A stretch of DNA of 64,000 nt, taken from the NCBI GenBank assembly GCA_008828725.1, contig MEHQ01004379.1, positions 62,001 through 126,000 of the forward strand, read 5' to 3'. This document shows positions 22,401-32,514 of the stretch, piece by piece (the stretch's first letter is position 1; each line of letters starts with the position of its first letter). The notes below the pieces were generated by a model that saw only the letters and a list, made by a program, of their open reading frames with translations, was not told the origin of the DNA and did not search any database. The translations under genes and the position numbers were made by a program. The stretch comes from Saccharina japonica (taxonomy: Eukaryota > Sar > Phaeophyceae > Laminariales > Laminariaceae).

Positions 22401-24002
22401 CGTGCAGGGGGTATAACGGGCACCATAGTACTGTCGACGAATCGCCTCGTATCTGAATTGATCATCACCTACAGTAGGATAATGCTGGATGTAGCAAAGC
22501 TGCCCCTGGGCTCAGTGTTGCCACCCTATATAAGCTCGTAGTCACAATCACAATATTGTTACAAAGGATGAAACTGGGTCTTCAGCTTGGATCTATCCTC
22601 TGGCTTCGCAACAGCAGCGGGTATAGGATCTTTCCACGTGCAAGGGTATCACGGGCATCCTACTGCAGTAGTTCGTTTATGAACCCAGCACCAACTCATC
22701 AATTCGTATCTGACTGGGCCATCCCCTCTACAGCATGACACATCTTCCCCTGGACTCACAGTGCGGCATCCTGTAAGGTTTATACACCATCTTATCACAA
22801 AGGCTTAATTGGTCTTCCTTTCAGATCCATTCGTCGGCTTGTCAACAGCAGCAGCAGCAGTGGATATTGGATCTTTCCACATGCAGGGGTATAACGGGCA
22901 GTATCATACGGATGCTTCTGGAGCAAGCATGATATCTTCACCTTGTGTATGACTGGGTCGTCACCATGAGGATATTCGATGCAGCACAGCTCCCATGAGC
23001 TCAGTAGGGCCAGCTTATCGATAGGCTCTGGGCACAATCTTGTCACAAAGGATTGCGCTCTTCATCGTGGATTAATCCCTCAGATTGCCAACAGCAGTGA
23101 TGGATATTTAATATTTCAACGCGCAGGGGTATAACGGGCACCATGAAATTATGTTTGAGCGAGCATTGCATCCCCACCTTGTATCTGTCTGGGTCATCGC
23201 GTGTCAGGATATCGCATGTAGCACATCTACCCCTGAGCGCGGTGTGGTAATCCTATAGGCTTCGGCCACTGGGGTGTCACAAAGGAATACGACCAGTTTT
23301 AATATTGATGTTATCCCTCAGATTGCCAGCAGCAGTGGTGGATATTGAATCTTTCAACGCGCAGGGGTATAACGGGCACCATAAATATTGTGTATGGGCG
23401 AGCATTCCAGCCTCACGTTGTATCTGTCTGGGCCATCACGTATGTATGTACAAGGATATCGCATGTAGCACAGCTGCCCCTGAGCCCAGTGTAGGTATCC
23501 TATAGGTTTCGGCCACTGGGGCGTCACAAAGGAATACGCCGGGTTTTAATCTTGGATTTACGATTTACATTGTCTCTCGGATTGCCAACAACAGTGAGTG
23601 GATATTGGATATGTGTCCTTATATTTCCATGTGGATGGGATATAACGGGCACCAAATTTGTTTTTTCGAGGAACCCAGCACTGCAGTACACCCTCACCTT
23701 TCATTTGACTGGGACATCACCTATGATGATATTGGATACACTGAAAAATTGCCCCTGAACACAGTGCGGCCATCCTGAAGGTTTTGGCAACAATCCTGCT
23801 TGTTTCATAAGAACAAGCTGGGTATTTATGTATCACTTGGATTCCGAACAGCAGTGCATACTGGATCTTTCTACGTGCAGGGGGGTGTAACGGACCCCGA
23901 CATATCTTTGCTGATGAAAAAGAGAGCGTTACAGACCCTCACCTTGTATCTGACTGGATCGCCATCTACAGCGGGAATAATACTGGATGTAGCAAAAATA
24001 TC
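19493..24002 (+). repeat. Satellite array block 3
   Basis: About 18-19 monomers in + orientation, with the same recurring subtypes. The AACGAAACAGCTKGTGTG subtype falls near 20405 and 22330, and the CAACGCGCAGGGGTATAACG subtype repeats in runs of two or three. The array ends in a monomer broken at about 24002, where orientation flips. Confidence 0.9.
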
Positions 24003-24715
24003 ATGATGGGTGATGACCCAGTCAGATACATACAATGTGACGATCTACGGTTGGTTGTAGTGCTGCCGTCAGCAGCATCATTGCGGTGGCTGTTAAACCC
24101 GTCCACAAACTAAACATGGAAATATGCAACATCAACTGCTGCTGGGAATCTGAGGGATAACTCCAAGGCCCAAGGAGAAGACCCAGCGTTACCCTTGTGG
24201 TAAAACCGTGGCCAAAGTCTATAGGGTGACCACAATGAGCCCAGGGGCAGCTTTGCTATATACAAGATCCTCGCAGGGGATTACCCACAGTAGTCATAAT
24301 GTACAATAATGTGAGGATCTCCTGTAGGGCTGGGTTCATCGACATTGCTATGGTTCTCGGTATACCCGTGCAAGTGGAAATATCCTATATCCAATGTTGT
24401 TGGAAAACCGAGGGATTGAGCCAAGATGAAGACCCAGCTTGATTGACCGCGTTTGCGACAAGATTGTGACCAAAGTCTACAAGAAGATGACCACACTGAG
24501 TCCAGCGGCAGCTTAACTACACCCACAGTATCATCAGAGATGACCATCGAGTCAGATGCGAGGCGGAGACTCAGTTGGTTCTGGGGTGCCCGTGTTATAC
24601 CCCTGCACGTGGAAATATCCAACATCCTGTGCTGTTGAGAAGCCGAAGGATGGAACCAAGATGGAGACCCAGCTTGTTCGTGTGGGACAAAAAGGCAGTA
24701 TCTGAAACCAATAGT
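24003..24715 (-). repeat. Satellite array, inverted block (right edge)
   Basis: About three monomers on the minus strand (GATGACCCAGTCAGAT, TACCCCTGCACGTGGAAATA, GGATGGAACCAAGATGGAGAC). They adjoin + strand monomers head-on at about 24002. Satellite similarity ends near 24715. Confidence 0.85.
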
Positions 24716-25119
24716 TCGGACAAGTCCAGCATGTATATAATAGGCAGCCTCCCAACCCTGTTCTCCCTCTGGCGACTCTAGACACCCGCCTTTTGAGGGC
24801 AACATTGTCGCATTTTACATACTATGTGCTACACCTGATTTGCTTTTTTTTTATGCAACCAAAAACGAAATGTATGTGTTGTCACTCGTTGACCCCACTG
24901 GCCGTAGGCGAGGTGCACCCCCCCCCACAGGCCCCCCCGGAGCCCCCCCGGAGAGCCCGCGGAAGGCCCCCGGAGTGCGTTGTTTTTAACCATGTATGCG
25001 TCAAAATACTAAAAATGTGCGCATAACCCGCTCAGTTTATCCTCTTGTATACATACGTGGTGCTGGCTGGCTTAGAATGTTATGCATTTGGCTAAAAAAC
25101 AAGGACAATATGACGATCA
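24716..25119. other. Unassigned, with a C-rich tract
   Basis: No gene seen. A strikingly C/G-rich stretch at 24915-24975 (runs of C, then CCCCCCGGAGCCCCCCCGGAG) is flanked by ordinary DNA and a T-run at 24843. Confidence 0.4.
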
Positions 25120-25725
25120 ATGAGCATCAAACATATCATGAGGTGCTTGCATAGGGGTCACAGGCCACAGCAACAGTGTCCACGGCCTGGTTTGCCTAAT
25201 GAACAGGTCCTCGTTTCCACTATATCCTGCGCGATTCATTGTTATAGAAGAAAAGCATCGTCCAGTATCCAGTTTCAGTTCGCGGATGAACTCTGTTCAA
25301 GCACTCGGAAGCCTCGTCCTGGATTCAAAACTTATGACTCGGGGCCAAGCCTCGCCCTGAATCCTAAACAAAGTCCCAACCCTGTAGGCTATCTTAGCAT
25401 ATCAAGCTACCACCGCAGCCAAGACCATGTCTCTCATTTCTGTGTTGGTTACTTATTTGCGCCTCCCGGAGGCATCGTCGAAAATAGTGGCCACGTCTCG
25501 GAGGACACAGGTTTTCCGCTAATCGCGTTGCGTTACGATCCCGGGGTTGCCAGCGATTATTCATATTTATGCGCCAGCTGTGGGAATTTCCCGTCCCTTT
25601 CCGAGCTGTTTGAGGCCTGCTTCGTCCTCAGGCAAAGGAAAACGGCAACAACAGTTTCAATCGAATTATCACAGGAATTAAAGCACTCTAATGCGAAAAG
25701 AGGAAACCAGCCCCTTATACTGTAG
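25120..25725 (+). CDS. Hypothetical open frame, 201 residues
   Basis: A 201-codon frame not obviously made of repeats. The composition is mixed, with several Cys and His residues (HFCVGY, CASCGNF) and no signal peptide or membrane helix. I recognise no family. It has no visible promoter or splice borders and lies beside repeat-rich DNA. It may be a chance frame or part of an old element. An alternative start at residue 7 is possible. Confidence 0.2.
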   Translation: MSIKHIMRCLHRGHRPQQQCPRPGLPNEQVLVSTISCAIHCYRRKASSSIQFQFADELCSSTRKPRPGFKTYDSGPSLALNPKQSPNPVGYLSISSYHRSQDHVSHFCVGYLFAPPGGIVENSGHVSEDTGFPLIALRYDPGVASDYSYLCASCGNFPSLSELFEACFVLRQRKTATTVSIELSQELKHSNAKRGNQPLIL

Positions 25726-25845
25726 AGCGCATCTAAATTGCCAATTTTTTGTTGCCAAAATAGCAAGTTTTTTGTTTTTTCCTCGCGGTGTCGTTAAAAT
25801 CGGCCCAAAGACGAAAGCAACACACAAAATAACGCAAAACATTTT

Positions 25846-25992
25846 TCGTCTGCGGCGAATAGCACGCCAATTCGTTTATCGTTTGCGGCGCAATAGCCTG
25901 CGGCGAAAAAGGACCCACGCATTTGTTTTTCGCCTACGGCGAAAAAAGGTGCGGCACAGGGAAAGCGTGGTGCGGAAATCCGCACCATACCT
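25846..25992. repeat. Cluster of short palindromes
   Basis: Several near-perfect hairpins stand in a row. TTCGTCTGCGGCGAA lies at about 25846, a pair of TGCGGCG motifs at 25881-25903, TTTTTCGCCTACGGCGAAAAA at about 25926-25946 (9-bp arms), and GTGCGGAAATCCGCAC at about 25970-25985. The GCGGCGAA unit recurs on both strands. Confidence 0.6.
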
Positions 25993-26142
25993 TCGGTACG
26001 TGGTGAAAAAAACGGGGTTTACGACAAACAAAAGGTGCGCGCCAGCGCAACATTTCACCACCTATGTTACGCCCTGGTGTCTATTCTACGGTATAATATT
26101 ACCCGGGCAATTGAAATTGTCGGGACAACTGATGATGTCGGA

Positions 26143-26169
26143 CACTGCTGCTGCTGCTGCTGCTGCTGT
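26143..26169 (+). repeat. (CTG)n microsatellite
   Basis: About eight CTG units between two copies of the motif GTCGGGACAACT. Confidence 0.9.
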
Positions 26170-26308
26170 GAATTGATTGAAACTGTCGGGACAACTGCCT
26201 CCGGATACTGCCCATCTACATTAATTATTGTTTGGAATTGTTCTAACAATTACTGTTCGGCAGCTGATATAGGTAATTCATCGGAAGTGTCCGGGCAATA
26301 GAGTTTAG

Positions 26309-26405
26309 ACACACACGTGCTACCATCATAGAGGTAGAGGTACTTTTTGGCTGAAACGTCGGACTTCATTCTTCTAGGAATCCAATAGCTTTCGTTGCAC
26401 TCCTG
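26309..26405 (+). mobile_element. MITE-1, head fragment
   Basis: Starts ACACGTGCTACCATCATAG and continues with GGCTGAAACGTCGGACTTCATTC, matching the left part of the MITE-1 family. It stops where a fuller copy begins. Confidence 0.55.
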
Positions 26406-26408
26406 TTA

Positions 26409-26765
26409 GACGCGTGCTACGACAGATGCGGCAGATTTTGGCTGGAAATATTTCTGAAAGATCGAGCTCCTTAACCCCAAATCGTTAGACGCACATTATC
26501 GTGTTGCGATATCTTTCGCAGTATACTCACTGTAGGTCGTGGGATCGTCCATCGCGTACGTCGTAGCACTTTTCGTTTCCTCCTAAATCCATTTTTGGGT
26601 GTGGTATGAAGCTCCTCAAGTAAGTGAGGAGTTCAGAAAAAAACGGGCGAAACTCTATCGTAGCATGCATCTGTATAGAGCTCCTCAAGTGACCACCCTT
26701 ATGAGGCAAATACATGGTGCACCTCTACCGTACGTACGTACGTACGTAACATGTATGCATGCGTC
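26409..26765 (+). mobile_element. MITE-1 copy with terminal inverted repeats
   Basis: The left end GACGCGTGCTACGACAGATG is the inverse of the right end (CTCTACCG...GCATGCGTC). Internal family marks are present: GGCTCCTTAACCC, a ...CGTTTCCTCC block and GAGCTCCTCAAGTGA. The right end is expanded by an ACGT microsatellite (26729-26750). Confidence 0.75.
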
Positions 26766-26967
26766 TTTACGGCGTTGTATGGTATGATGTGAAACTGGCA
26801 GCTACCGCCACAAGTAATTTGGCCGGTGGGATGCAAAATTATTCCTGTTATGTTGCCCCTACCCTACGGAGGCTGGGATCGGGAGGCTCACACTTACGCG
26901 TTCGTTCACGATACTGCACTACATTTTGCTCCGTAGTAGTATTGATTTAAAGGGGGGTGTCGACCCA

Positions 26968-27339
26968 GACCCGTGCTACGATAGAGGTACGTACTGTACC
27001 TTTTTTTTGCTGAAACGTTTTCCGGGCGGCTCCTTAACCCTTTCATAGCCGCAAAACTTTTCCCACACTAATTTCAAGTAGTTTGTCCCCAAAAACGGGG
27101 GACCTGTTCTTGAGGGGTTGAATTCACCCAAAATTGTCGGAATTTCGTTCTTGTGTCGCAATGTTGTTCATGGTCTGCTTAGTTAGGGTCATGCTATTAT
27201 TCATCGGGTACGCTTGGGGCACGAGCACTTTTATTTTCCTCCGAAAGCAGTTTTTGACTTGCTATTAGTATAGAGCTCCTCAAGCGAGGAGTACAGAAGA
27301 AAACGTTTTGGTGCACCTCTACCGTACGTAGCATGCGTC
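26968..27339 (+). mobile_element. MITE-1 copy carrying a nested TTAA element
   Basis: The ends GACCCGTGCTACGATAGAGG and ...CACCTCTACCGTACGTAGCATGCGTC are inverted repeats. Inside, at the family's CTCCTTAACCC site, an ~80-bp TTAA-type element (27038-27117) has inserted. Confidence 0.75.
27038..27117. mobile_element. TTAA-flanked mini-element (piggyBac-like target), nested
   Basis: Begins CCCTTTCATAG after TTAA (27034-27037) and ends before TTGA (27118-27121), a one-base variant of the same target. The right half (GTCCCCAAAAACGGGGGAC) matches the cleaner copy at 42732-42820. Confidence 0.55.
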
Positions 27340-27409
27340 TGTTTATTGACGTATTCGACGTACGTATAAACTTTCAATTGGACTTTTTATTTCACTTCGA
27401 CGAGCAAAA

Positions 27410-27531
27410 AAAGCCTCCGAAATATGTTGTCAGGTCAACTCCAATTAACCGACAATCGCCGGAAACGCGCTCGTCTGGACAATAACAATCAGTAAACACC
27501 ATCCCAAATCATTTGCAGTCAAAACAGTACA
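27410..27531. repeat. Degenerate ~60-bp CCGGG repeat, left part
   Basis: Loose repeats of the type CCGAAAT...TTGTCnGGnCAANTCCAATNA. The array is interrupted by the foldback element at 27541 and resumes at 28764. Confidence 0.45.
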
Positions 27532-27540
27532 ATAAATAAA

Positions 27541-28754
27541 GAGCAGTGGCCAAAATCGGGTATACCCGGTGGGTTTGTGGCCAAAACAGGGTACCATTGT
27601 ATTTTAGTGACCACGACGACCCCAGGGCGCCATCTCATTGGCCAGCGCCGGCCACCACCCGACGCTGGCCACAAACCCATCGGGTATACCCGATTTTGGC
27701 TACTCACCCCCCAAGAGGTACCCGATTATTACACCCACCTACCCGAAAATGGCCGGGCTGTTCGACCACAACGGCCCAACAGCCCACCACGCACCGGCCG
27801 ACTATCACGACCAAGCTCATCGAGTTTCATGCCCCCAGCCAGCCCTGTTACCGACGGAACCATTTGCTTGATAGATATCCACCCATCCGCTCGATAAGTA
27901 TCCATGATTTGGTTGATTCGCGCAGCCTCTCACTCCCAACCAAGCTTAAGACCCTCAAAACACGGCACAGCAGTAGTAGTGGTTGGTTCGCATTGCTCTC
28001 TTTCCCTCTCCGAACCAAAAGCCACCTTATCACGGCACAGCAGTAGTAGTAGTAATAGTTGATTCGCTCCCTCTCCCACCCACACAGCACCGCTCTCTCT
28101 CTCCCTCATCTCCGAACCACAAGCTACTAGCCAGCAGTAGCAGTAGCTGATTCACAGCGCTCTCTCTCCTTCTCCCAACCAGAAGCCACCTCTCATCACA
28201 CCTCATCACAGCACAACAGTACGTGTACAGCAGTAGTACCAGCCATCTCACAAGAAACCGGAAATCGGGTTCAGGCTGACTTTCTTATTCTGGGCTCGCG
28301 CGACAGCTCACCTTCTAATGCTGCGCTTTCTTATTTAGGTCCCCGAGCCTAAACCACCAAATCGCCAATCACCCAAATCATGGATATATATCAAGCAGAT
28401 GGATTCGTCGGTCACAGGTTGGAACTCGGCTAGATACGTCGTAATACGTCGTGATACGTATGCTGGTGCTTGGTACGTCGTAATCGTCGGCTGATGCGTG
28501 GTGAGCTGCTCGGCCGTTGTGGTCGAACAGCCCGGCCATTTTCGGGTGGGTGGGTGTAATAATCGGGTACCTCTTGGGGGGTGAGTAGCCAAAATCGGGT
28601 ATACCCGATGGGTTTGTGGCCAGCGTCGGGTGGTGGCCCGCGCTGGCCAATGAGATGACGCCCTGGGGTAGTCGCGGTCACTAAAATCTAAAATACAATG
28701 GTACCCTGTTTTGGCCACAAACCCATCGGGTATACCCGATGTTGGCCACTGCTC
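27541..28754. mobile_element. Foldback element with 9-bp target duplication (Mutator-like, non-autonomous)
   Basis: A 1214-bp element bounded by a perfect 9-bp direct repeat ATAAATAAA (27532-27540 and 28755-28763). Its ends are long inverted repeats. The left arm (27541 to about 27915) starts GAGCAGTGGCCAAAATCGGG. The right arm (about 28370-28754) ends with its complement, with few mismatches over ~380 bp. Each arm holds smaller palindromes around CGGGTATACCCG. The 9-bp duplication with long TIRs is the hallmark of Mutator-like foldback elements. No transposase is encoded; long frames in the arms mirror each other and are not genes. Confidence 0.85.
27960..28215 (+). repeat. Three ~80-bp tandem repeats in the foldback loop
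   Basis: The unit has the form CAGCAGTAGTAG...TTGATTCGC..CTCTCTC...CCGAACCAMAAGCCACC, repeated three times with small changes inside the unpaired centre of the foldback element. Confidence 0.7.
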
Positions 28755-28763
28755 ATAAATAAA

Positions 28764-29090
28764 CAGTATGTTAATACAATAGTCCGGACAGATCCGATAA
28801 ATAGAGAACGCCCGGAATCATTACATCAGTCAATGACCATTCATCTACCGACTCAGAAATCAATTGCCGGGACATTTTCAATCGGTCTGCGAATTTAAAA
28901 TGAATCGTCCGGGCAGTTCCAAATGATAAGAAGAGTAGACAGCCCCGGAAATCAAATAATTGTCCGGGAAATTCCGATTAATATTCAGTCTCTGACATCC
29001 ATCACCCGGAAAAATTCCAAACAACAGACAGCCTCCGAAATCACTTGTCCGGGCAATTCCAACCAATAGACATCCTCCAAAATAAAAAAG
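28764..29090. repeat. Degenerate ~60-bp CCGGG repeat, right part
   Basis: Repeated phrases such as CCCGGAAATCA and TTGTCCGGGCAATTCCAA occur at roughly 55-60-bp steps (near 28895, 28957 and 29046). They continue the array seen left of the foldback element. Confidence 0.55.
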
Positions 29091-29262
29091 TAGAATCAAT
29101 AGACTACTGGCATAGGAGTAGTCCAGGGTGTGGACGATATACCGCTACAATTAGACGCCTGTTTTTTTGTTATTATTATTATCTTTGCCACCCGATAATG
29201 TGTATATAGCACGAACTTCAGCACTGATCACTCAAAAGCACTCCAGAAGACGTACCAGGTAT

Positions 29263-29795
29263 GTATGCTACGGTAGAGGTGCACCAACCATTGTTTCTCT
29301 GAGAGCGGACACTTCGAGGAGCTCTATTATACGTACACCTCACACAAAAAACTGACTTTCGAGAAAAAACAAAAGTGCTGCAGCAGTATGTATGATACCC
29401 GATGAACGATGCCATGGCCTTGCTTGATTGAGTACACAATGAAAAATGTTACATCACAACCGAGGGTGGTCGATTTTGTTTTTTTCGACATCTCACAGAT
29501 TTTGTTTGTTCGTTAGGAGGGGGGGGGGGGGGGTTACTAAACCCAAGTGAAAAAAAATGAAAATATGGATAATTTTTATTTTCCATTTTCTTATTTCATC
29601 ATGTGATCACAACGGTTGCAACGGTTTTCTATTCCGACCTCTGGGGGTGTGGTGTGTCGTTTCCTCTTTTTTTCTGGACGCCCCTGTCACAACAAGAATA
29701 ATACTGAAATTCCGACAATTTTGGGTTAAGGAGCCTCCATCATTCAGAAAAAAAACAGCCAAAAAGTGCTACCTCTATCGTAGCATGTATGTGTC
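29263..29795 (-). mobile_element. MITE-1 copy, minus strand, with internal insertion
   Basis: The left end TATGCTACGGTAGAGGTGCACC and right end GTGCTACCTCTATCGTAGCA form the inverted ends. The internal AATTTTGGGTTAAGGAGCC mark reads on the minus strand. About 250 bp at 29440-29690, including a run of about 17 G (29517-29534), is foreign to the family. Confidence 0.65.
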
Positions 29796-29964
29796 AAAAC
29801 AAGAAACCCGCGGAAACATAAAGCGGGCCCCTTGCACAAAATATACACTCCTCTCCGAACCTACTTCATTGCGACTATATCGTCTCCTAAAAACAAAAAA
29901 AAACTACTGCTGTAGTTTCGTACGAATACGAAGTAATTAACGTTATATACCCGTATGACATATT

Positions 29965-30335
29965 TAGTGTATATCTCTGGGCGGGTTTTCTTATGTCCGT
30001 CCGCCCCAGTCACTCTCTACGATCATACCGGTTAGTCATGTGGCATGCGGGGGATAACACGCCGGAACACGAGCTAAACAATGTATACTATTCACACTGC
30101 CACATTAATAGCACAACTAACTCCTTAAACTACTCCTTCGGGAGCACGAGTGAGTATAGATTCGGCACTCCAGTTTTAGTTAAAAGGCACCTACCTGGTA
30201 CGTTTATCTTTGGGCCGGTCTTCTTATATCCGCCCGCTCGTGTCACTCTGTACTATTATTAAATAATATCATCCCGGTAATCATGTTTTCCATGCCATGC
30301 GGGATATCACGCGGGAGCACGGGAGGGAGCGTGTG
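29965..30335 (+). repeat. Two diverged ~230-bp tandem repeats
   Basis: GGCGGGTTTTCTTATGTCCG...CATGCGGGGGATAACACGC (29977-30063) recurs as GGCCGGTCTTCTTATATCCG...CATGCGGGATATCACGCGGG (30214-30315). No gene is seen here. Confidence 0.5.
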
Positions 30336-30428
30336 CTTTCGTGGTGATGTCGACGATATCATCGTGGATGCTGTTGGTACTGGTGTTGGTTATGGTGTCC
30401 AAATATATGTCCGTATTGTGTGAGTACA

Positions 30429-30542
30429 ATACGGGGGGCCATAATAAATAGGGACCTACGCGGTGCAAACAAACACCTATCTATATATTTGCCCATTTTT
30501 TTTTAACAATATTTGGTCCTATTTACTATGGTCTCCCGTAAT
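30429..30542 (+). mobile_element. MITE-2 copy (TA-type ends)
   Basis: The inverted ends ATACGGGGGGCCATAATAAA and TTTACTATGGTCTCCCGTAAT flank the family interior (CAAACACCTAT, AACAATATTTGG). The start may belong to TA-flanked (Tc1/mariner-like) MITEs. Confidence 0.75.
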
Positions 30543-30669
30543 AGTCGCCGCACGCGGAGATAATGGCCACAAGGAATAGGCTCGCCGCTCACAACGCAGC
30601 GAAACAATGACACAAGTACAGCACGAATGAATATAGGCTTGAGTATTGGCCTACATGCATTAAAACCAT

Positions 30670-30720
30670 CGACGTATCATATATATCATATACCAGGTAT
30701 ATATATATATATATATATCG
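30670..30720. repeat. (AT)n microsatellite
   Basis: Alternating TA for about 40 bases. Confidence 0.85.
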
Positions 30721-30744
30721 TGTTTTTTGTTTAAATACCGCTCC

Positions 30745-31055
30745 GACATGCCTGTTTAGGGACGTACGTGACCGAACAAATACGCTAAGTGTCTGGCGTG
30801 CCCATAACCTCTTGTTAGGACATTTATCCGTTGGGATACTGGTAAAAGATTCACCGATAACCTACCCAACCTAAGCCTTATAACACCCCCCCCCCTCCCC
30901 CTGGAACGGACCGTACATACGGGTCGACGCGTGTGACCAACACGCAGTTCCAATTCATGGGGATCCAGAAGTGTTTTTCAGATTATTGTTATGGGGAATT
31001 TCGCTCTTCTTTAAAAAACATTGTCCCGCCCAATCTAAGCCTTATACTGCGTGAG
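30745..31055 (-). mobile_element. SINE-2-related fragment
   Basis: Shares TATAACACCCCC...GGGTCGACGCGTGTGACCAA and the ATTTCGCTCTTCTTTAAAAA block with the SINE-2 region at 31490-31884, in the same orientation. The tRNA-like boxes are too decayed to identify. Confidence 0.4.
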
Positions 31056-31130
31056 CTAGACAACCAGGGTGCCGTTTTTTTTTGTTATTTTTTTTTGGCG
31101 GTCACCAAAGCTGGCGGTCGAGTAGATCAT

Positions 31131-31163
31131 TTGTGCGGGGTGGAGAAGCTTTGCTCCGCACAA
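31131..31163. other. Short hairpin
   Basis: TTGTGCGG..GGAG pairs with CTCCGCACAA around an AAGCTTTG loop, giving a ~10-bp stem with a 3-base bulge. Confidence 0.45.
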
Positions 31164-31489
31164 GGGGAATGGTCGTATCACGTAGTGTTAATATGGTAAG
31201 GCATCCGCGAGGCAGTTACATAGTAAAACCCATTGCTGTCTCCGGAAGTGGCCACACCAGAAATTAAATCAACTCATTGAAGCTGTCGTCCACATGCAAG
31301 TCCGCCTCAGAGGTGGTTCTTAGCAGGATGCAGCTCACCCTCCATGCGACTCGCCCTATACCTCACGGCGCTTCGCGCTTGGTGCAAGCAATGTCTACCT
31401 GGTTGGTGAAAACCCAACGTGCACCGTCCCGGCATTGTAGGGATGCGAGGGTCTATGGTCATATGACTACGGCCGTGCACGACATGAGT

Positions 31490-31884
31490 ACCCCCCCCCT
31501 GGAACGTATCGGATATACGGGTCGACGCGTGTGACCAACACGCGGTTCCTACTCATCATGGGAATACAGAAGTATTTTCAGATAATTGACAGGAGCAAAT
31601 TCGAGTTTCTTTAAAAACCGTTTTCATGGTGCTCGTGATATTCGAACTCACGACCCCATAACCCATATTTGGTCTTCATATGGGGGCCGTACGTGCCCAG
31701 TCCGAAGTTCTTCACATTTTATGGGGACCCAGGGAGGTTACTTTAGCAGTAACCCAACGGACAAAATGCCTTAACAAATAGCATCGGCGGCAGGACATTG
31801 TGAGGGTATTACCTGCTGAACTACAGGGGTAAAAGATCGATCGATTACCCAGCCCAGCGTAATCCTTATAACACTCTCCTCCCG
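31490..31884 (-). mobile_element. SINE-2 copy (tRNA-derived), upstream unit
   Basis: On the minus strand the head reads GGATTACGCTGGGCTGGGTA, followed by TAGTTCAGCAGG (box-A-like). The body then carries GTCGTGAGTTCGAATATCACG and an A-rich AACGGTTTTTAAAGAAA. It abuts the next unit head to tail. Confidence 0.55.
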
Positions 31885-32142
31885 CCTCTGAACGGCGGGA
31901 TATTTGGGACGTCGGTACCGTATACGGCCGTACGTTGACCTACCCGCTTCGTTTCAGTATCTGGGGAACCAGGGAGACGTGTTTTGGGGACGCACGCGTA
32001 AGCGTTTCTATAAAAGAAACGTTCGAAGTGAGATTCGAACCCGTGTCCTCGACGACGTCAAATGTGAGGGTATTACCTGCTGAGCCACAGGGGTAAAAGA
32101 TCGATCGATTACCCAGCCCAGGGTAATCCTTATAACACGGGT
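31885..32142 (-). mobile_element. SINE-2 copy (tRNA-derived) with pol III boxes
   Basis: The minus strand begins GTTATAAGGATTACCCTGGG. TGGCTCAGCAGG then matches the pol III box A consensus fully, and GGGTTCGAATCTC lies about 45 bases further as box B. The body continues CGTTTCTTTTATAGAAACG to a GC-rich tail (CCGCCGTTCAGAGGCGG). The two-box spacing is tRNA-like, but the cloverleaf stems are not maintained, so this is a SINE rather than a tRNA gene. Confidence 0.65.
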
Positions 32143-32246
32143 TGTATATAGTGGTCGTGAGTTCGAACCCCACGACCGCCATGAAAACGATTTTGAAGGA
32201 AAAGCGAATTTCCTCATATCAATAATCTGATTAATACTTTTCCTGG

Positions 32247-32506
32247 GTCGACACGTGCAACTATAGAGGTACAGTAGCACGTTTTGGCTGAAATTTTCTC
32301 TGAAAGATCGGGCTCCTTAACCCAAATTCGTCGGACTTTCATTCTTAGTATATACTATACTCAGGTCATGGGATTGTTCATTGGGTAGCACTCATAGTTT
32401 CCTCCGAAATCAGTGTTTAGACTACTGCAGGTATTGAGGCATGGAGCTCCTCAAGTGAGGGTCTCAGAACAAAACATGGCACACCTCTGTCGCAGCATGC
32501 GTCGAC
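32247..32506 (+). mobile_element. MITE-1 copy, complete (260 bp)
   Basis: Symmetric termini GTCGACACGTGC and GCATGCGTCGAC. The interior has GGCTCCTTAACCCAAATTCG, GGGATTGTTCATTGGGTAGC and GAGCTCCTCAAGTGAGG. This is the most compact copy in the window. Confidence 0.8.
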
Positions 32507-32514
32507 CCTCCCAA

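Noticed and set aside
24281-24805. 174-residue minus-strand open frame at the array edge
   Set aside because: Almost entirely translated satellite monomers.
27577-28718. Two convergent genes of 90-166 residues with nearly identical products
   Set aside because: They are the two inverted arms of the foldback element read in opposite directions.
31885-32142. Functional tRNA gene on the minus strand (boxes A and B present)
   Set aside because: Acceptor and anticodon stems do not pair, and related copies with SINE bodies occur elsewhere in the window.
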